Shown here piece after piece: positions 11,732 to 24,662 of a stretch of DNA of 64,000 nt (positions are counted from its first letter, which is position 1; each line of letters opens with the position of its first letter). The notes below the pieces were generated by a model. The model was not told the origin of the DNA. It worked only from the letters and a program-made list of their open reading frames with translations, and made no database searches. The position numbers and the translations under genes are program-made. Origin of the DNA: Liriodendron chinense. Lineage: Eukaryota; Streptophyta; Magnoliopsida; Magnoliales; Magnoliaceae. The stretch lies in contig ML058343.1 of the NCBI GenBank assembly GCA_003013855.2, forward strand, positions 1,860,001 to 1,924,000, read 5' to 3'.

Positions 11732-13068
11732 CAAGTCAGGGATTTTTACCCGAAAATAAAAGACTAATGAAAATAAGCAAATTTTAATAAAGGTTCGGGC
11801 TCTAAAAAGGTGACATACAAAGAATTCTAGTTTGGATAGAAGGGACATTACTTTTAAGGTTTGTTGTACATGTTGTGACATTAAAGGTATTAAATATACA
11901 TATAAAAGTTTGACTCTTAAAAGAATTATAGGCATTTGCCCCAAATCTCATAAAGTTATGATATACGCAACCTGAAACCTTATCTCAAAATTACATGTCA
12001 TCTAATAAGTTGATTAGTGAGGGAGCAGTGGGAGTCGATCTCGAGTGTTGTGATAGTTTAAGGTCTATACTCGGCCTTTTAAAAATTGATTATATGGGAG
12101 AAATTATGAATCTAAGTGAGGATTCATTAAAATGTGACATAGAAAATGTGATAAGGTTTTCTGCTCATGTACAATAACATCAGTCAAATAGGACTATTAA
12201 GATGATTAAGTTTTTATTATACTAAATGCCTCATTAGTGGGAAGTCTATTTTCGAATTTTTTTATGGCATAAGTGTCGTTGTGTAATGGAGTGCAATGCA
12301 AATACTTATGATATCGTGCATTGGAATAGAATTTTAATGACTATCATAAAGCCAAGTGTTAGATGTTGTAGTATTGTACTCTTCTGAAGTAAGATAGAGA
12401 CAAAAGAGCACATGCTAAGGTTTCTTAAAAGGGAGGGGATCTATAATCGTCAAATATTTGTAAACAACAGCTGATAATTGCATCTTGTCTTATAAGATGC
12501 TCAAGGTTAATGAGAGTACATATATTATAGTTGCATATGCATTTCTAGTTAAAGGTTTAATTATCGATTCAGGCTTTTATTTTTGTTCATTAAATTTGGC
12601 TATTATAGAGTTATAAGGCATCTCTTAGTAGTGATGATCGGATTGCTTGAAAGACTACATGCAGGTTATTTTTATCATGAGATCTCCAAACCATGTGCCC
12701 ATGTTGTCAAAATTCATGTCATTGAGAGTGTTGGTGTCTGTGATCACCCCTGGTCCCACTTCGATAAATGAGGTGATGAATGTCGTAGTCCAATGTCAAT
12801 ACTTTCAATGGATTGGATTACACAGGGTACTGCCCATAATCCATTAGAGATATCTGGTAAGGTTTCGAGTTAAGGTATGTACCAGATACACATAATCCAT
12901 TGCATATTAAATAATGCCACGAGTGACCAAGTAGGAGAATGTTGGAATTGTGGGCCACCCATGACATTACTTAGCTGGGCACTAGATTAGTCAGAATGGA
13001 TTAGTCGTATGGGATTTAGGTGGGGCCCACAAAGATGAAGTGTGTACATCTCTATCTTTGTGCCCCCG

Positions 13069-16000
13069 TATAACGACCCGAGATTTTCGACTCTCATGTA
13101 TAACACGATGGCTGAATTTCCAAGTAAATCATGGACTAATTGATTTGTTAAATAATGAAATATAGCATTCAAGCACAATGGTGGAAACAAATGTTCATCT
13201 TATTCTATCAAACTTACTACTTCATCATCTATGTTTAAATAAAGGAACCAACCAATATTCATATTAATCAATCAAAATATCAAACCATGTCTTCTCTAGA
13301 AGACTTATTACAATTTTCATAAATGTAACCACCAATTAAAAGAAATGTCTAATAAATGAAAATATCAACTAAATTCCTTTAACGTCTTCATCCGCCATGT
13401 GATCGTACGAACCATCGAACTCTTCACCTTGAAAGTCGAGTTCGAAACATCGATCTTCACCTGCATCATCTAAATTGCGATTGGGATAGCGTTAAACGCT
13501 GTCATAGTGGAGAATATTCCCTCAAGGACAATCAAGAATAATAATGTATATAACTCAGAGTAACACAATACAATGATATCTTTATTCAAACAAAACAATC
13601 AAGTAAAAATATTTGTTAATGCGATGCATGGAATGCATGCTCTGGCTAAGGCACATTGGCTAGAATCACAATACATGAAGTGGGAGACTCCATGTTACGA
13701 CTTCACGCTAGCCACTAGTCACCAGAAGTTCCTGGGATGCACAAGCCCATAGTTTTGCCTGACCACATGAGAAACGGGACGCTCATAGCTCAAATCTACA
13801 CGTGACAGTGTACAGGAGAAGTAGGACACTCTAGCCTATTCTCAATTCCGTACACACACATGGAGCCAAGTGAATGCATAACTTTAGTTTCACCTTTATT
13901 TAAGTAATTTCACATCCAGCCGTATTAAAAGAACTTAATGGTCACTATGGGGAGTTGTAAACAACCCAGCATAGGCCGACAGCTCGGGCTTAGTGTCCAC
14001 GGCACCAACCCCGGCTCATGAGAATTTATATACCATTAGTGTCCACTCATTGTCCCATTTTATGATTCCATCATGTTCCAAGAAACTAATGTTGTACGTT
14101 ATGGCTAAATTTATTAAAATACTCATGTAATGTAAATAGGTCCAATCAAGCATCATGTACATGTAAAGATCCATTAACAAATAATCACTTCATTCTTTCA
14201 GTTAAGTTAAGATATATTCTTCCATCATAGACATCTCTCATGGGTTCCATCTTTCTACATCGAATAATTTTACCAACTTAGGGACAAAGAGTATACAATA
14301 ATGGAATGTCCATATGATGATCTTATACACATATTTCATATCACAATATGAAAACCAATGTTATTTGTAAAACATAGATTAAGGAAATAAGGGCACATAT
14401 TTCACAAAGATAAATAACACAAATACACATGCTTCTTAGTCAAAGATCTAAACAAGGAATCACATCATTATGTAATGATATTCATTGTAAATCCTACGTT
14501 AAACTTCATGTTATATGGATCAATAACTTAAAATAAAATAATTTCATATGCCACAAAAGAATTTATGATAATCGTGATATTATTAATGAAAGGCTTCAAG
14601 AAAAATCATCACCTTATGATGGACTTAAAAGAGGGTTTTAGAAGATTCTAGCTGCCAGAAAAATATAAGAAAGAACTCCCTTCTCTTCTTTCTCTCTCTC
14701 TTTTCTCATTATCTAGGGCATGGAGGCTAGGGTTAGGAGAAAGGCTTGGAGGTGAGTAGTAGGAATATGGAGAGGGATGTGCGTACATGGGGAGAGAAAA
14801 GAAGGGCGTGCGTGTGAGGTCTTGTGTAACAACCTCTCGAGGTGGGTTTCTCAAATCTCAATATGCGGGTGATCTTTAATCAATTCCAATCAATTCATCT
14901 TATCAAGCTCGAAGAGTGGAGTTAGAATACGTAAATTTCTTGATGATCCACATTCTAGATTAGTTGATCCTTGAAAATGGCCTGACGAGTGCTAAAATGG
15001 GCTTGATCTCAATTAACGGTCTACGCTTGATGATCAGGGCCCAAATTTTAAAAAAATATGTAGTCATGATAGGCAAACAATTGTACAAAGTTTAGTGGTT
15101 GATTGATGATGAGAAATGGGTAGATATGAAATTCTCACTTTTGGCGGAAAAAGGAAGAGGCTAGCTTTGTGGTTCAATGGTGTAGGATTATAGATCGAGG
15201 TTCAAATTTTGTATAAGCTCGTAGTCATATGAGTATAATGGGTGGTCCAAATTTGAGAAGCAATCGATGGTGAGAAGTTGGTAAATTGAAAGGTTCAGAT
15301 TTAAAAAGAGTTGGTAACTCGTTAATTCCTAAAACGGGATAACTTCGCGCTTAAGAAAGATGCTTTTCAAGGTGAGGCACTCAAATAACACTATTGGTCC
15401 ATGATAAAGACGATCCAAATTACTCATATGAAGAAAAATATTCGACTACGACTAACCATCCACTTTCTTTACTGATAGACATGAAAATCAAGGGTTAAGG
15501 TTCTGATTTGACAATTGGATCACTTCTACTATGATTTAAGGGCTGAAATTTGGCGTGTATAGTTAATATGTGCCCAAAAGGTAAAATCCAGGATTTTGCG
15601 TAAAAGTGATCGTCAGAAACTATAATACTTAAAAATGGCATCTTAACTTAAGTTTAACTAATGGCATTTTCGTAATTATCTGATCTTTCTACGATGTTTA
15701 TGGAATCATTCTAAGCAACTTTTGTAAAGGGTTCTCTATCGGATCTCTTACAGATGCCCCACTTGTAATAACCCAAATTTTTTGTACACGTGTGACCATT
15801 TGACTGTTCGCTCGCTCATTTCTCCCACTTGATCATATGTCATATGATCAAGTATGTGATCATCCATTCATCCATCCATTTCATCTCTACCTGATCACTA
15901 TAATCTTATCCGTCAATCCACTTGACCATCCATCCATGTACGATATAACTCATCATGCAGCACGTCTTAAACATGTGTTGCATGATGATTTAAGTTCAAA

Positions 16001-18472
16001 CATGTGTTGCATGACGATTTAAGTTTCAACATGTTAAAGAATTAATGACATGTTTTAAATATTATTAATTAGTAAAATTAGTTTTACGTGAGTATGAGAT
16101 TTTAGAAAACAAAAAGCACGTAGTTATGATCGGAGGGTCAGTGATCTAAACCGTCTATTATAATTAACAGCTCAAATACTACAAAATATCCAAATTACAA
16201 GATCAACCGACCACTCGTTTATTAACTTAGACCAACAACAGGAAACCGTTAGATTCATACAACAAGCTGTCTCCAACTTGCATTAAAATCCAACTGTCAC
16301 TCAAATCCATCCATCTATTTGATCAATCAATCCACTCACCGATCAACCGTCCATCGTCATCCATGATCGCATGCACATCCATGTACACGTTGCCCCCATA
16401 CGAGCACCATGCACCGCACTACCATGCACCACAACCTCACTTTATACACGCACGTGAGGTTTTAACATCATAAATAAGACCCATATATGTGTGTGTTGGT
16501 TACGAAAGAAGATGTGTTAACAGTGCATTAAAGAGGTGAGTTTTATTTATTTAATTCTTTTTAGCATGCGGTGAGACATCCCTATTATAAATAGGGCCCA
16601 GGGTGTGGGAATGAAGGAGAGAGCGTGAGAATAGAAAAAAAAAAAAAAAAAAAGAGAGAAAAAGAATACTTATTAAAAAAAGAGTGAAAAAAAAGAGAGG
16701 AAGAAGCTTCCTAAAGCTTTTGCAAGGTGGGTGATTTTATCCCTACTGAAATTTTTAGATTATTGAAATTGTGTATTTTCTGCTTAACTATTTATTTATT
16801 ATTTATGTTGATTTAATTATTGTTAAAATTCTTGTTTTCAATAAATTGAAATAATAGTATTTATTTATTAACTAATTAAATTAATCTAAAGTCTAATATA
16901 AAATATTTAATATTTTAATTTTTTTCAAACATGATCTATAAAGATTCACTTTTTATGATTTTATTTATGAAATTAAATTAAAAATTAATTTTTAATTTAA
17001 AAGTTTCATTTAATTGAATTGAAAATTTTTTAATTCATCTTTTATTTAATTCTTAAATTTTTTTTAGAGTTATTACATGTTTATTTTATAAAATTCGTAC
17101 TTCCTAAAGTATTTTGTAATTTTCTACAATTCTAAGGACTTCTATGTAATTTTCAGAAATTATAGGCACTATTTTGTACTTGTTTCAAAAACTCTTGGAC
17201 TATAATTAATGTAAAACTTGTAATTCTAGCGTTATTTTATTTATTTATTCATTTCTAATCCCTAATTATCATAAAATTATATTTTCCTATTCTGTTTTAA
17301 AATTTAGAAAATTAAATAATAATAATAATAATAATAAATTATATAAATTAATTATATATCTCGTTAACTTTAATAATATTTGTTAATTATGCAACATTGT
17401 ATGAAAATTCGATCTATTATTTTATTGTTAATTTTGAATCATTCATGATATGACATGCATCTTTATTAGTTATTGAATTGTTAAAAAAAAAAGGAAAGAA
17501 AAATATTTAAGCAAGTAAGGCGATTGTGTCCTTTGGGTGAAAGACCCTAAAGCCAGTAAGTAGGACGATTGTGTCCCTTGGGTGGAAGATCCTAAAGTAA
17601 GTAAGTAAGGCGATCGTGACCCTTGGGTAAAAGACCCTAGAACCCATTGGATCATTTGGAGTCTCCTTTGTATACGGCGTATGAGTACAATTGTGTGCGC
17701 GGACATACGTCAGATGTACAACTGGAGCAGTAGTCTGACCAGCTAACGTATGAATAGGTCCCTTACCTCTAGGTACCAGTGCGTGGGCGTTAATGCAACA
17801 TAACCATCCACTTGGGTATGGTGTTATAAAAGATGATTTATATTTAATTGATTGTTTATAAAAATTCATGAAAGGTATGACATTCATGGCATATTTACAA
17901 TTTCAGTACTGCATATTTCTTTATTCTTTATATTGTAATTCAATTATCTATTTTATTTATCAATTTGTATATAATCTGCATATTTCAAATTTTGGATAAG
18001 AAATGATCCCACTGGGCTATTATGCTCATACAATTACAACCATCCACAAGTGCAGAGCTGGAATATTACGAGCAAGCGGGCCTCTACTACTAATTTTTCA
18101 TTTCCAGCAATTTAAGTTTAATTCGAATTTGAATTTAGATATAATTTAGTTTGTGTTTCAAATCCCGATGTAATAAAACTATTAAGAGAGTCAAGCAAGC
18201 GAATATTACATTCATGAAAATTATTTTAATAGTATTTTCATTTTAAATAACTCTGAATATCTAGTAAATCTTGATGATTGCAATTATTATCAATCTATTA
18301 AAACTCATGAGCTCGGAATTCGGGTCCTGAATAACCCTATTCAGGAACCCGGATTTTGGGGCGTGATACCACTATTCTCAAATCAAAGTTAATGTATGAT
18401 AATTAATTAAAATAAAATAAAAATAAATTTTCAAAATTTTTTAAATAAATCTCAAAAATCTGGGGCGTTACA
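13069..18472 (-). mobile_element. Long solo LTR (gypsy, Tekay/Del-like), TSD CCCCG
   Basis: Ends TATAACGACCCGAGATTTTC and (reverse complement) TGTAACGCCCCAGATTTTTG; perfect TSD CCCCG (13064-13068 and 18473-18477). Removing the inner LTR leaves about 2.8 kb. TGTAACGCCC starts with multi-kilobase LTRs are typical of Tekay/Del chromoviruses; that lineage is inferred. Minus orientation is suggested because its right end matches the start of the LTR at 58899. No coding domain. Confidence 0.8.
15764..18368 (+). mobile_element. Long solo LTR nested inside the previous one, TSD CCACT
   Basis: 2605 bp, TGTAATAACCCAAATTTTTT ... GGATTTTGGGGCGTGATA, with perfect TSD CCACT (15759-15763 and 18369-18373). 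TATA box TATAAATAGGG near 16589. Contains three tandem ~55-bp units (about 17515-17650, 'gtgtcc(c/t)ttgggt(g)aaaga'). No protein domains. Gypsy assignment inferred. Confidence 0.83.
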
Positions 18473-18804
18473 CCCCGCGTACCATACCCTTTTTTTTTAT
18501 TTATTTATTAAAGAGTTGTTATTTGAATGGGTTTCCTCTCTTGACCCAGGAATGCGTGGAGGCGATCGGAATCTCGCCACCACCAATCTAGTGTATAAGA
18601 GAGTAGCCTCGGTCTCCTCTCACCTCACTAAGTTTTTTCCAAAGCTCCTCCCATTGTATGGCCGGTGAAAGGGGGGCGGGAAGGCAGAGGAATGTGTATC
18701 ATCTTCTTCGGCGAGCTCTACAACCGAAATAATGGCGGAATGGAATATGATGCACCAGATTGGGATATCTTGTGCAGAGAAGGGAAAATCCAAATATTAT
18801 AATA

Positions 18805-19884
18805 GATAATTCATCCAAGCAGGGCTCTGTGGGGCCACCATGATATATAATATATAGGTTTTATCCATGATGCCCATCCATTTTGCCAAATCGATTTACA
18901 ATATGAACCAAAAAATAAGGCAGATCTAAGGCTCAAGTGGACCACACAGTGGGGATTGAATGCTCAGCATTAAAAACTTCTTGGGAGCTGTAGAAGTTTT
19001 GGATCAAGCTGATATTTGTGTTTTCCCTTCATGTCTATATGACCTTATGAACAGCTAGGATGGCAAATCAACACCAGAGTGGCCCCTAGGAAGGTTTCAA
19101 CGGTGGCTGTCATTATCACCGCTGCTACTTGTAGTGTGGTCCACTTGAGCTTTGGATCTCCCTCACTTTTGTGCCTCTACCCTAAAATGATATGAACAAA
19201 AGGGTGGATGACATGGATAAAGCCCATACATCCACAGAGCCCCTGTTTGGACGGACCATCGTTGGGGCAGGATGCAGGAAGCGGATTGCCTACTGAGTAA
19301 CTCAATCCACTGTAGTAAATTAAGTTTGGGGGGCCACTGTGGATGCATGTGTCTTATCCACGCTGTTTATCCATTTTTCCAGCTCATTTTAGAGCATAAG
19401 CCCAAAATTGAAGTACATCCAGAGCTCGAGTGGACCACACCATTGGAAACAGTTGAGATAATGACGTCAACCATTGAAAACTTCCAAGGGCCCACAATGA
19501 TGCTTGTTTGTCATCCAACCTGTTCATAAGGTCACATAGGTATGGATGAAGAGAAACACAAATATCAGCTTAATACAAAACCTATGTTGCCCTCGATAAG
19601 TTTTCAAGGGTAGGCGTTCAATTCACACTCTTTCTGCCGTGTGGTCCACTTGAGCTTGGGATATATATGCTTCAATTTTGGGCTCATGCCCTAAAATAAG
19701 CTGGTAAAATGGATGGATGCGTGGATAAAAGAAATAAATCATGTTGCCCCACACAGTTTACTCATTACTCAATACGCAATCATTGCTCCACATAGGCTAG
19801 CTGCACAACTTCATGCCCTCCGCATCATCGGCGTTGAAGATGGCCCACTTACAGGTATGATCTGGTCTGTATCTTTAAAAAAAA
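18805..19884 (+). repeat. Segmental duplication copy A, part 6 (two MULE-like MITEs)
   Basis: Collinear with 44240-44743 plus 45639-46080. Contains common-core MITEs at about 18815-19255 (GCAGGGCTCTGTGGGGCC end) and 19270-19790 (GCGGATTGCCTACTGAGTAA end, mirrored by GTTTACTCATTACTCAATAC), both present in copy B and so older than the duplication. Confidence 0.75.
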
Positions 19885-21060
19885 AAAAAAAACTTTGCAA
19901 TAAATCCAATATTGACTATCTGGACCTGATTAGGACCGTCTAGATATGGGACGACGGATTGGTTCAATAAAAAACCCTTTGCAATAAATTCAATCTTGAC
20001 TATCTAGACCCGATCAAGGTTGTCCAAATATCAGATGATGGATTGGATCATTTAAAAACCTTTGCAATAAATCCAATCTTGACTGTCTCATCCCGATTAG
20101 GGCCGTCCAGATGCTGGACGGCAAATTGGATTGTTTAAAAATCTTTGTAATAAGTCCAATCTTGACTGTCTGAACCTGATCAGGACCGTTCAGATATGGG
20201 ACGATGGATTGGATCATTCAAAAACCTCTGCAATAAATCCAATCTTGACTGTCTGAACCCAATCAAAGATGGTTAGATATGAGATGACGGATTGGATCAT
20301 TCAAAAACCTTTGCAATAAATCTAATCTTAACCGTTTGGACCCGATCAAGGCTATCAGATGTGGATTGACGGATTGGCTCTTTCAAAATTTTGCGCAATA
20401 AGTCCAATCTTGACCGTTTGGACTAGATCAAGACCGTCCAGACCCGTTGAAGACCGTCCAGATATGGGACAATGGATTGGATCGTTCAAATACCTTTGCA
20501 ATAAATCCAATCTTGATTAGCTGGACCTGATCAGGGCCGTCCAAATATGGGATGACGGATTGGATCGTTCAAAAACCTTTTGCAATAAATTCAATCTTGG
20601 CTGTTTGGACCTTATCAGAGCCGTCCAGATGAGGGACAGCAGATTGGATCATTAAAAAAACCTTTGTAATAAATCCAATCTTGATCGTCTGGACCCAAAT
20701 AGGGCCACCAGATGTGGAACATCAGATTGGATCTTTCAAAAATCTGTATAATAAGTCCAATCTTGATCGTCTGGATCCGATCGAAGTTGTCCAAATGTGG
20801 GACGATGGATTGAAACGTTCACGAATCCTTTGTAATAAATCCAATCTTGACCGTCTGGATCCAATCAGGGCCATCCAAATATGAGACGATGGATTGAATC
20901 GTTCAAAAACCTTGTAATAAGCCTTATCTCGACCTTTTGGACCATATCAAGGCCTTCCGAAAGCTGAATGATGGATTAGATCACTCGAAAACTCTACAAT
21001 AAGTTAGATTTGAGTCACCCCCTGATCATGACCATTCGCTCAAGAGACGATGGATTGGGG
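19885..21060 (+). repeat. 83-bp minisatellite, about 14 units
   Basis: Units recur near 19894, 19978, 20061, 20144, 20227, 20309, 20391, 20495, 20577, 20662, 20743, 20827, 20910 and 20990. Each starts like TTTGCAATAAATCCAATCTT, then GTCTGGACCCGATCAGGGCC, GTCCAGATATGGGACGATGG and ATTGGATCGTTCAAAAACC. One unit (20391) is about 20 bp longer. Units diverge 10-25% by eye, so the array is old. Preceded by an A run (19876-19892). Confidence 0.95.
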
Positions 21061-22435
21061 AAAGCATCACCAAATATCAAGTGGAGTCACCTCCCTTTCT
21101 AAAACAAAAAATGGAGGCCAAAGAAGAAGTAAAAACGACTAATGACGCCCCACCCTTGAGATTATATGGATCTTTTCCAAGCAATTGGCCTAGAAAAAAA
21201 ATCCTTCAAAATTAAATATTTTACAGCAAAAATCTCCTCAAACCATGTCCTACTAGTGGAGACTTATTTCAAAACAATTCAAAAAGATTTCTTCAAAAAT
21301 AAAAATAAAAAACCAAAAACACGTACGACACCCCCACAACTGGGTAGTTCCTCATACTCCTCAGTGGGTACCAACACAAGCAATAATTGATTCGAGAGAT
21401 TTTTGGCTCTTGGATTTTCTTTAGAATCATATGTGGAACATAAGACACCTAGCCTAAACCCTCATTGTCAATCTGAACGTCTTAGATCATATACCAAGAA
21501 AAGACATAAATGTCACACCTGCATTTCATTGGCAAAAAAACCCTAGCTCAACCAAAATATTAAGCTCGAAGCCTCGTGTGGAAAAGGAATAATTCGAAAA
21601 GGCTCTAGTTAGGGACACTCATCAAAGACTGGCATAGGTAGCGCGGGAGATCTATAAATCCACAGAGTGCGCAGGAAATTGCTTGTTACCCATAACTGTC
21701 TCTAGGTGATCCCAGGGGGCTATACGTGCATCTTGAACTTCTCCACATCAAACGATTATCCTTGTAAGGCCACAGAAAGCACATGCCTCGAACCTCTTTA
21801 AATTCCAAGTTACCATAACTTTCAATGCATGTGTATTAGTCACGACACGAAGGGGGTGCGATTTGAAGGCCTGTAAAGCCGTAGAAAGCACAGGGATAAA
21901 TCGCAACATGTTCCTCACCCCTCAAGATTGAATTATTTGAATTAATCCTCGGCCAAACAAGAATTTCGATCAAAATATTATGACCAGCTAAGGCACAATC
22001 TCACCATCCCAAGGAGTGGGGTCTCCACTTTCTTCGACATTCGGTTACCAACCACCTTTGCTAAAGAGGGGCATTTGTAGGCACCCTACCTAAATCACAA
22101 AGGCTCAAAGTACTCTTAAAGCAATTGGCAAAACCCTCGATAAAGTCATAGCTGGCCTCCTCAATCATTGTTGGATAATCGAGCCAATTTAGACATAGAA
22201 ACCTTAGCTCAGCCCCAACAAGGCCATCAGAACTTACCTAGAGATTACCAACTCCCAACTCCACAACAAGGACACTTAAGTAGTCACCCCCCGGAGCACA
22301 CCCAAACCTATCTTGATAAACTTGCACTTATCCATTAAAGAAACCTTTGAAAGCCTATGATACAAAGGCAATCGAGCCAAGGACCTCCTTCTAAAGAAAA
22401 CGAATGGATCAGATCTCCGGATCTCTGGCCACCTA
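21061..22435. other. Unclassified non-coding region
   Basis: No credible ORF, no TIR or LTR ends found. Two passages share 'gtaa(g/a)gcc(a/g)(c/t)agaaagcaca' (about 21766 and 21871). The text style ('caatctcaccatcccaaggagtggggtctcc') resembles gypsy non-coding regions, but I cannot assign it. Confidence 0.4.
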
Positions 22436-22437
22436 GG

Positions 22438-22628
22438 TAGGGGTGGTTAATGAACCAAACTATTCCTGAACGGTTTGAGTTTGGTTCGATTAAAGCTTGT
22501 TTCAATTCGTTTGATTAGTAAACAAACCAAACTCAAACCTTGTTTTTTGGTTCGATTAGTAATTAAACCGAACTCAAATAAGCATGAGTTCAGTTCGCTT
22601 AGGCTCGATAGGGTTCGTTTATAGCTAA
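22438..22628. mobile_element. Truncated hAT-like MITE
   Basis: Left end TAGGGGTGGTTAATGAACC followed by alternating 'gaaccaaac / gtttggttcg' motifs; the right end stops at 'gggttcgtttatagc' without the terminal bases. Related to 23551-23689. Confidence 0.6.
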
Positions 22629-23550
22629 AAAAAAACATTATTTCCTATGATATGGTCCACCTAAGATTTGGATTTGCTTCATTTTTTAGCTCCTGCCATG
22701 AAATGATTTGATGAAATGTATGAACAAAGTGGATATGGAACATATGCATCAAGGTGGGCCCCACAATAAGAGCCTCACCATCTTGACTTTTTTGGATATG
22801 GAATATATGTTGTTTCCTCTCTCGTGTGTGCCGCTTGAGTTTTCGATCCTTATCAATTTTGGTCCATTGTTCTAAAATGAGCTGGCAAGGTGAATGGACG
22901 GGTGGATTTTTCACAAATATCACGATGGGCCTCACTTACAAAGCCAGCATAGGCAACCCATGTCCATTTCAAAATCGGATTATGTCCTGAGTTACCCAGT
23001 ACGCTCTTATTGTATCGAGTAAACTCAGTTGGTCCCACCATGAATGTATGTGGTTTATCCATGTCGTCCATCCGTTTTTACGGTTCATTTTATGGGTTGA
23101 GCCCAAAATTGAAGCCTACCCAAAGTTCAAGGGGACCATACCATAGGAAACAGTGAGAATAATGATTTCCACCATTGAAACCTTCATAGGGCCTACAATG
23201 ATGTTTATTTGTCATCCAACCTGTTCATAAGTTGACACATACATGTATGAAGGGAAATATATATATATATATAAGCTTGATCCAAAACTTCTATGATCCA
23301 AAAGAATTTTTCAACGATAGATGTTCAATTCGCACTGTTTCCTATGGTGTGATCCACTTGAGCTTTGGATATGCATAATTTTTTAGATCAAGCCATAAAA
23401 TTATCTGGTAAAATGGATAGACGGAGTGGATAATTTACATATATCATGGTGGGCCCCACCGAGCTTACTAAGTACGGAATCTGCTTTCATCCATTCCATA
23501 GCAACGTTGCGTTGTACGCTCTCAGTTGGCTATGAAAAGGGCCGTGAATT
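22629..23550. mobile_element. Cluster of common-core MULE-like MITE fragments
   Basis: Two adjacent cores: about 22640-22980 and 22985-23490, the latter bounded by GTCCTGAGTTACCCAGTACG and GAGCTTACTAAGTACGGAAT, inverted 'actgagtaaact'-type ends. Contains 'ccatccaacctgttcataag' and 'cttgatccaaaacttctatg'. Non-coding. Confidence 0.55.
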
Positions 23551-23689
23551 GGGGTGGTTAATGAGCTAAACTATTTGTGAATGGTTTGAGTTCGGTTCCA
23601 TTAAAGCTCGTTTGATTAGTAAACAAACCAAACCAAACTCAAACCAAACACTGTAGTATTTGGCTCAGTTCGGTTCGTTTACACCCCTA
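23551..23689. mobile_element. Short hAT-like MITE
   Basis: Ends GGGGTGGTTAATGAGC and (reverse complement) TAGGGGTGTAAACGAACC; interior 'aaaccaaaccaaactcaaacc'. TSD not evident. Confidence 0.6.
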
Positions 23690-23913
23690 TACTTAGGCCA
23701 AGGAAAACCCCTAGAGCCAAAAAGGAGGGAAGAACACAAACGCTACCCTGAAACAAGGGGTAGTAAATCGTTAGCCAACCAATTAACCGACAGACACTTG
23801 GCCCCACTTTTTTTTTCTCGAAGATTTAGATGCTCTCTAACAGATCTTGCATGGCAAAATTTTGCCAAGTGTCCAGTTGGTTATCAAATGGTTGATGGTT
23901 TCTAAGCCTATAA
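23690..23913. other. Unassigned spacer
   Basis: Contains small plus-strand frames without recognisable similarity; nothing to call. Confidence 0.3.
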
Positions 23914-24662
23914 GGGCCCGTCTGTTTTTCAATTCCCTGGGTAATTGAAGTGTAAATTAGCACCTATTACAATTTATAGCTGTTTGGAAAAGAATAATTC
24001 GGATGAAATTTGGCCTAAAAAACTATGGCGCAAAGGCACTGTGATCGAACAAAAATTATGGTGCCAACATTTGTGGGGCCATCATTATGCATGTGTTTGA
24101 TCCACTCCCTATATATGTTCTATGGGCCCATTTTAGGGCACCTGCCAAAAAATGAGGCAGATAAAGGGCTCAAGGCGACCACACTACAGGAAATAGGGCA
24201 AATTTAACGCCTACGGTTGAAAGTTTAAATGATCATAGGGCCCACAAGAATGTGTATCTGCCATCCAACCTGTCCATAACATCACATAGACATCGATGAA
24301 GGAAAAGAAAAAAATATATATAAGCTTGATCCAAAACTTCTGTGGCCCAAAAAAAGAAATAAACAATAAGCGTTCATTTCCCTCTGTTTTGTGTGTTGGT
24401 TCACTTGAGCTTTGGATCTGCCTCATTTTTGGGGTCATTCCTCAAAATTAGAGGAAAAAATAAATGGACAGCGCAGATTAAGCACATATATAATAGTGGG
24501 CCCCACAAGTTTTAGAGAAAAGAACTCACATTTTCTCAATTTTCATGCACCGGTCAACATCAAGTCAATGTCAAAAGTGACTTCCCATCGTAAATGTAAG
24601 GGTAAATAATAATTACCCCTTTTACACTTCATTTACCTAGGGAATTGAAAAACAAACAGCCC
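23914..24662. mobile_element. PIF/Harbinger-type MITE carrying a MULE-like core
   Basis: Flanked by TAA (23911-23913 and 24663-24665). TIRs GGGCCCGTCTGTTTTTCAAT and (reverse complement) GGGCTGTTTGTTTTTCAAT continue to 'tccc(t/g)...gtgaagtgtaaa'. The middle (about 24040-24515) is a copy of the common MITE core, probably a later insertion. Confidence 0.75.

Larger units (their letters stand above)
9736..12928. other. Interior of the Copia-like element, no pol found
   Basis: Contains an 82-bp hAT MITE (9954-10035), a (CT)n run (10340-10371), an antisense LTR-like piece (10385-10860), a LINE 3' fragment (11337-11731) and unclassified AT-rich sequence (11732-12928). The 128-residue frame at 10096-10482 runs through the CT repeat and is not credible. 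Confidence 0.6.
8577..18804 (+). mobile_element. Copia-like LTR element, heavily nested and decayed
   Basis: Direct repeats starting TGTTGGAATTGTGGGCCACCC occur at 8577 and 12940 and continue, after removing later insertions, to 'ggaaaatccaaa' (near 9733 and 18792). A GTAGGAGAA tract precedes the second copy, as in the polypurine tract of plant Copia elements. Copy B passes through 44225-44245 without the element. The TSD is poor (AATAA / GATAA). The interior (9.7-12.9 kb) has no recognisable Copia pol; it holds LINE and LTR debris. Strand follows the LTR orientation. Confidence 0.72.
12929..18804 (+). repeat. Polypurine tract and 3' LTR of Copia-like element, split by nested solo LTRs
   Basis: AAGTAGGAGAA (12929-12939) precedes the LTR start at 12940. 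LTR parts are 12940-13068 and 18478-18804; the rest is later insertion. Right part: 'gaatgggtttcctctcttgac', 'gctcctcccattgta', 'ataatggcggaat', 'gggatatcttgtgcaga', matching the 5' LTR. Confidence 0.65.

Noticed and set aside
19885..21060. CRISPR-like array
   Set aside because: Units are contiguous and diverged with no unique spacers; plant nuclear DNA.
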